From the NCBI GenBank assembly GCA_032353305.1, contig JAUCNG010425131.1:1-10005 (forward strand): a stretch of DNA of 10,005 bases. Direction: 5' to 3'. The stretch comes from Cephalothrix spiralis (lineage: Eukaryota > Nemertea > Palaeonemertea > Archinemertea > Cephalotrichidae). Of this stretch, positions 7,688 through 10,005 are shown piece by piece. Position 1 is the stretch's first letter, and the number at the start of each line of letters is the position of its first letter. The position numbers and the translations under genes were made by a program. Below the pieces are notes generated by a model. It was not told the DNA's origin, did not search any database, and worked only from the letters and a program-made list of their open reading frames with translations.

Positions 7688-8337
7688 AGATGATGACCCT
7701 TTTTAACTTCTTATTCAATGCTTTTGCAGAATTTTAAATCTCTCTGTCAGAAAATGTTCTTGAGCATATACCCGCCGAACATATAGAAAAAAGGCCAAAG
7801 GACGTATATATATTGAAATTATTTGTTTACATAACAATACAACGAGATCCGTTGAGCCGTGTCAATAACAACGCCTATGATCAAGGTTAGCAGTTGAAGG
7901 TCCCGTATACACAAACTGTTTAGCAAAATATTCATTCTAACATTCTTACCCTTTTGTTCTTTTATATTTTTCAGATAGCCGTTGAATAATTTAAGCGCTC
8001 TAATGTATCGCAAGATTTATACGCTGGGCTATAGACGAATTTAATTCAATTATTTAGTATATAATCCAAGTTATTGCTACAATAAATCAAATTATTTTTT
8101 TACATTTTTGGTTCATTTCAATTTCATATTCTTGGAATCATTTAATATTAATAATGTAGTGAAAAATAGTAGGCCCTAATTATTATTTTCGTGTCTTAAA
8201 TTGCGTTAATGAAAATTAATGTTTTCTTTAATCTTATTATTGCCTTTCATGGACTAGTTTTGGTAAGAATAAATTTGAATGTTATAAAAAAAGCATTTTA
8301 TTTCAGCGTTTAAGCTGGTTAAAAGGTAAGGGTTATG
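7688..8337. other. Presumed intron upstream of the TSP1 exon
   Basis: Very AT-rich, with no second WxxWxxW or cysteine-spaced TSP1 repeat visible in any frame. The 64-codon minus-strand frame at 7819-8013 has no recognisable domain and is treated as chance. Confidence 0.5.
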
Positions 8338-8418
8338 CCATAGACTAAGTTCCTAGAGACCCAGACTGCGCATGTCAAACTTTAGAATCGATTGAGGGCC
8401 TATGGAGTTAGTCTATGG
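8338..8418. repeat. Short 81-bp element with terminal inverted repeats
   Basis: CCATAGACTAA at 8338-8348 is exactly inverted at 8408-8418 (TTAGTCTATGG). Pairing continues imperfectly inwards for several bases (GTTCCTAGAG against GGCCTATGGAG). It sits about 195 bp upstream of the TSP1 exon, within the presumed intron. It could be a tiny MITE remnant or a structured intronic hairpin. Confidence 0.6.
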
Positions 8419-8588
8419 TAATTAATGCTAATACATGTACATTGTTAATGCCATTTTCGTATTATTCAATGAGTTCAAAGTTTTCAAAAATGGATATCCT
8501 TACATCATATTTTGGGTTATATTTTTGTATGTCATTTTTGTATAAATAAGTGCGTTTTTATTTTTTGCGAAAATAAATTTATGCCATG

Positions 8589-8613
8589 TTTTCTTAATAA
8601 TTGAATTTTGCAG
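8589..8613 (+). other. 3' splice site (acceptor) of the TSP1 exon
   Basis: The intron end is a T-rich tract finishing in GAATTTTGCAG, with AG at 8612-8613. A possible branch-point word, CTTAATAA, lies about 15-20 nt upstream. The position matches where TSP1 exons usually begin, just before the V-N-G-x-W segment. The upstream reading frame has a TAA stop shortly before (8597-8599 in the exon frame), so coding does not continue leftwards without splicing. Confidence 0.8.
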
Positions 8614-8790
8614 TAAACGGTGTTTGGTTAGAGTGGAAACCATGGTCAACTTGTACCAAAACGTGTGGAACTGGTCAGCGAACCCGAAAAAGACTGTGCC
8701 AGGAAGCGAAATACGGTGGTGAAAATTGCATTGGTCTCAATTCAGGTGGAGATACACAAGCCGAAAATTGTAACCCCGAAGAATGTCCTG
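8614..8790 (+). CDS. Internal exon encoding one thrombospondin type-1 (TSP1) repeat
   Basis: This 177-nt exon encodes a complete TSP1 repeat, a small disulfide-bonded module of extracellular matrix, guidance and receptor proteins. Counting the split first codon as residue 1, the tryptophan ladder is W5-x-x-W8-x-x-W11, followed by S12-T13-C14. The six cysteines are C14, C18, C29, C39, C53 and C58, the spacing of the group-1 TSP1 fold, with an R23-T-R-K-R27 strand between C18 and C29. C14-T-K-T17-C18-G fits the POFUT2 O-fucosylation consensus at T17, and WxxW fits C-mannosylation; both are inferences from family rules. The exon follows TTTTGCAG and is followed by GTGCGT. Both boundaries are phase 1, so the exon is symmetric (59 codons). 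The first codon is xTA and the last is Gxx, completed by neighbouring exons. No in-frame ATG occurs in the exon, so it is internal. The parent gene (hemicentin-like, SCO-spondin-like, ADAMTS-like, UNC5/semaphorin-5-like or other) cannot be decided from one repeat. Confidence 0.92.
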
Positions 8791-8796
8791 GTGCGT
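8789..8796 (+). other. 5' splice site (donor) of the TSP1 exon
   Basis: The sequence TG|GTGCGT follows the last conserved cysteine and proline. It is a usable but non-optimal GT donor, with GTGCGT in place of GTAAGT or GTGAGT. The junction falls after the first base of a glycine codon (phase 1), matching the acceptor phase. Intron retention would add about 13 residues and stop at the TAA at 8829-8831. Confidence 0.75.
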
Positions 8797-8920
8797 TGTC
8801 TTTTTTGAGGTTCAAAAATAAATTTAACTAATCAATAAAAACGAATTCTGCAGTTAACAAATAATGAGTAAATCCGCGAATAAATTTTTGTTAAAATTAA
8901 CCTAACGCGTTTTTATGCAG

Positions 8921-8994
8921 GATTAGGAAATCAGAAAGGATTTCTTACGCAATGCCGCCATTTTTATTTAGATTTTTATAATGTATACCGGTAG
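8921..8994 (+). CDS. Alternative candidate 3' exon after TSP1 (tentative)
   Basis: A good-looking acceptor, CTAAC...TTTTTATGCAG, ends at 8920 with a branch-point match at 8902-8906. Joined in phase 1 to the TSP1 exon, it would add a short polar tail of about 24 residues before TAG at 8992-8994. The intron would be only about 130 nt. No family resemblance is visible in the tail. This is a competing possibility to the 9487 exon, and both could be chance. Confidence 0.12.
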
Positions 8995-9486
8995 TTGGTC
9001 AATAATTTGGATAATATTAAACCTTAAAATTAGTTAGGCATAATTTACACAGTTAACAAATTTCCTCTGTAAAAATTTATTTCCATTCTATTCTTAATCC
9101 CTCAAAGACTTAATATCAACTGTCTAATTTGTACATCATATATTTATTTATTTATCTAGACTTTAATGTATGTATAATTTTTCATGTATTAACCTTATAA
9201 ACATCTCCAGATTTTTTATATCCTTTTGCATTAAGTGTTTTTGCTTAAAATCTTAATGTGCGCTTCTAAAAATCCCAGTTACGTGCGCTCTGATTAATTT
9301 TAATCGAATAATTGTTTAGTAAACCTTTTACATTATTACTCCGAAACTAAATCTTATAAGAGTCTTAATTTTTTCTTCTTCTCCGTATTAATACACCCCC
9401 TACACCCTGACGCTTTTAAAGGGGATCCTTAACATTATCAGGATTCTTCACAATCCGTAATTTCTAATACCAAAAACTGCTTTCAG
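8995..9486. other. Presumed intron or 3' flank after the TSP1 exon
   Basis: AT-rich sequence with a short TTTATTTATTTAT run near 9145. No second TSP1 repeat or clear exon was found before the weak acceptor at 9486. Confidence 0.45.
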
Positions 9487-9566
9487 CTAACCTCTGGCAT
9501 TTTAATATTGGAAATATACAAATCTTCTTAACCATTGCAGTTCTTGCTATTATATTTTTATATTGA
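9487..9566 (+). CDS. Possible terminal coding exon with hydrophobic C-terminal tail (tentative)
   Basis: A CTGCTTTCAG acceptor-like sequence ends at 9486, with a branch-point-like TTCTAAT about 20 nt upstream. If spliced in phase 1 from the TSP1 donor, the frame is open for 26 codons to TGA at 9564-9566. It ends in a run of about 14-16 mostly hydrophobic residues (ending FLTIAVLAIIFLY). Such a tail could be a membrane anchor or a GPI-type signal. However, AT-rich DNA encodes Ile, Leu and Phe by chance, and an open run this short is not statistically striking. No clear poly(A) signal follows closely. I offer it only as a candidate; the true next exon may lie beyond the window. Confidence 0.18.
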
Positions 9567-9590
9567 AGATGTATCATACACGCAAGATTG

Positions 9591-9695
9591 GAATAGAAGC
9601 CATTTTAATGCTCAAACTTATGATTCGCGCAAGGCTCCACCATGGTTGGAGCCTGTCCTAGATCATAACTTTGAGTATCAAGATGAATAGAAGCC
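9591..9695. repeat. Imperfect hairpin flanked by 11-bp direct repeats
   Basis: GAATAGAAGCC occurs at 9591-9601 and again at 9685-9695. The 83 bp between them form an imperfect palindrome. GGCTCCA...TGGAGCC pairs around the centre, and CTCAAACTTATGAT pairs with ATCATAACTTTGAG further out, separated by an 8-by-8 internal loop. The direct repeats resemble a target-site duplication around a small foldback insertion. They could instead mark the downstream edge of the neighbouring SINE. Confidence 0.6.
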
Positions 9696-9699
9696 CGAA

Positions 9700-9926
9700 A
9701 TTGTATATCTTTCGATGTGACGTTCTATTCAGGAGGGTCCTTAATGGGTTTGAAAGCGTGAAATTCCGAGAAATGCTTAACATGCAGCGTTCTTTCGGAG
9801 CACTATCTCCTTCCATATGCTAACCCTGACATCCCATGCTTATTCTTGAAAAAGATGGTGTCCATGGTTGAGATCGAACCCACAACCTTAAGCATGCCCT
9901 CTGCTACCCGAGCCATCAGGCCATGT
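9700..9926 (-). mobile_element. tRNA-derived SINE (degenerate), minus strand
   Basis: Read on the minus strand, the sequence begins near 9926. It carries an A-box-like TGGCTCGGGTAG (9904-9915) and a B-box-like GGTTCGATCTC (9870-9880), the internal RNA polymerase III promoter pair of tRNA genes. CTC-GGGTAGCA-GAG forms a D-arm-like hairpin, and AAGGTTGTGGGTTCGATC resembles a T-arm. Only 23 nt separate the boxes, about 9 fewer than in a standard tRNA, so most of the anticodon arm is missing and no tRNA can form. A non-tRNA body continues downstream on the minus strand towards about 9700; its 3' end and tail are not clear. The structure is that of a tRNA-derived retroposon. The family name is unknown to me. 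Confidence 0.65.
9870..9915 (-). promoter_or_regulatory. Internal RNA polymerase III A-box/B-box pair of the SINE
   Basis: On the minus strand, TGGCTCGGGTAG (A box) is followed by GGTTCGATCTC (B box). The B box departs from the GGTTCGAATCC consensus near its 3' end and spacing is short, so promoter strength is doubtful. Confidence 0.55.
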
Positions 9927-10005
9927 CGAATAAAGTTTCTTTCATTATTATGTATGAAAGAACTGGAGTGAAGTTAGCAGCCACTTCAGCAGCGGCCATT
10001 TTTTT

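Noticed and set aside
7819-8013. Minus-strand 64-codon frame as a small gene
   Set aside because: No recognisable domain, typical AT-rich chance translation, and it lies in the presumed intron of the TSP1 gene.
8601-8831. Read-through reading frame around the TSP1 repeat taken as a complete 76-codon gene starting at TTG
   Set aside because: It begins at a non-ATG codon inside an intron-like T-rich tract and ends in intron-like sequence. The splice signals at 8613 and 8790 and their shared phase explain the boundaries better.
9602-9684. microRNA precursor
   Set aside because: The stem has a large 8-by-8 internal loop and mismatches at the likely processing region, and the layout with flanking direct repeats fits an insertion better.
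9855-9926. Functional tRNA gene on the minus strand
   Set aside because: The region between the A and B boxes is too short to hold an anticodon arm, and no acceptor stem closes.
9929-9934. AATAAA as the poly(A) signal of the TSP1 gene
   Set aside because: It lies more than 350 bp past the candidate stop, beyond an inserted SINE. AATAAA is also frequent in this AT-rich window.

Overview
This is animal (eukaryotic) genomic DNA, strongly AT-rich. It has no long open reading frames and no operon-like layout. Only one short stretch is convincingly coding: a single thrombospondin type-1 (TSP1) repeat exon at 8614-8790 on the + strand, bounded by splice-site-like sequences. The exon is phase 1 at both ends, as in modular extracellular animal proteins. 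Most of the window is therefore intron or intergenic DNA of a TSP1-containing gene transcribed left to right. The dispersed inverted repeats, a degenerate tRNA-derived SINE and repeated TACATGTA-type words suggest a marine invertebrate, possibly a mollusc. That placement is an impression and not a proof.

Layout: 1-2100 is AT-rich non-coding DNA with a perfect CRE-type palindrome (221-228) and small hairpins. Positions 2113-3000 hold perfect short palindromes, a 20-bp tandem repeat (2532-2600) and a first TCACG-rich array (2651-2733). Positions 3270-5520 are repeat-dominated. They hold two inverted copies of a GC-rich purine-strand repeat at the edges, a second TCACG minisatellite (3667-3840), two foldback elements (4405-4577 and 4678-4881) and a degenerate AAAGTCGGG repeat (4894-4995). 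Positions 6450-7068 form one large, almost wholly self-complementary foldback of about 600 bp. Smaller foldbacks lie at 7523-7687 and 8338-8418. The TSP1 exon follows, then about 700 bp of presumed intron. Near 9487 there is a possible but weak 3' exon whose reading frame ends in a short hydrophobic tail. A minus-strand tRNA-like SINE (about 9700-9926) lies next to an imperfect hairpin flanked by 11-bp direct repeats.

I found no rRNA, no intact tRNA, no CRISPR array, no transposase or reverse transcriptase coding sequence, and no evidence of a new multi-gene system. The most notable property is the density of unrelated long inverted repeats beside one coding exon. If transcribed as intron, these would give several double-stranded RNA hairpins in one pre-mRNA.
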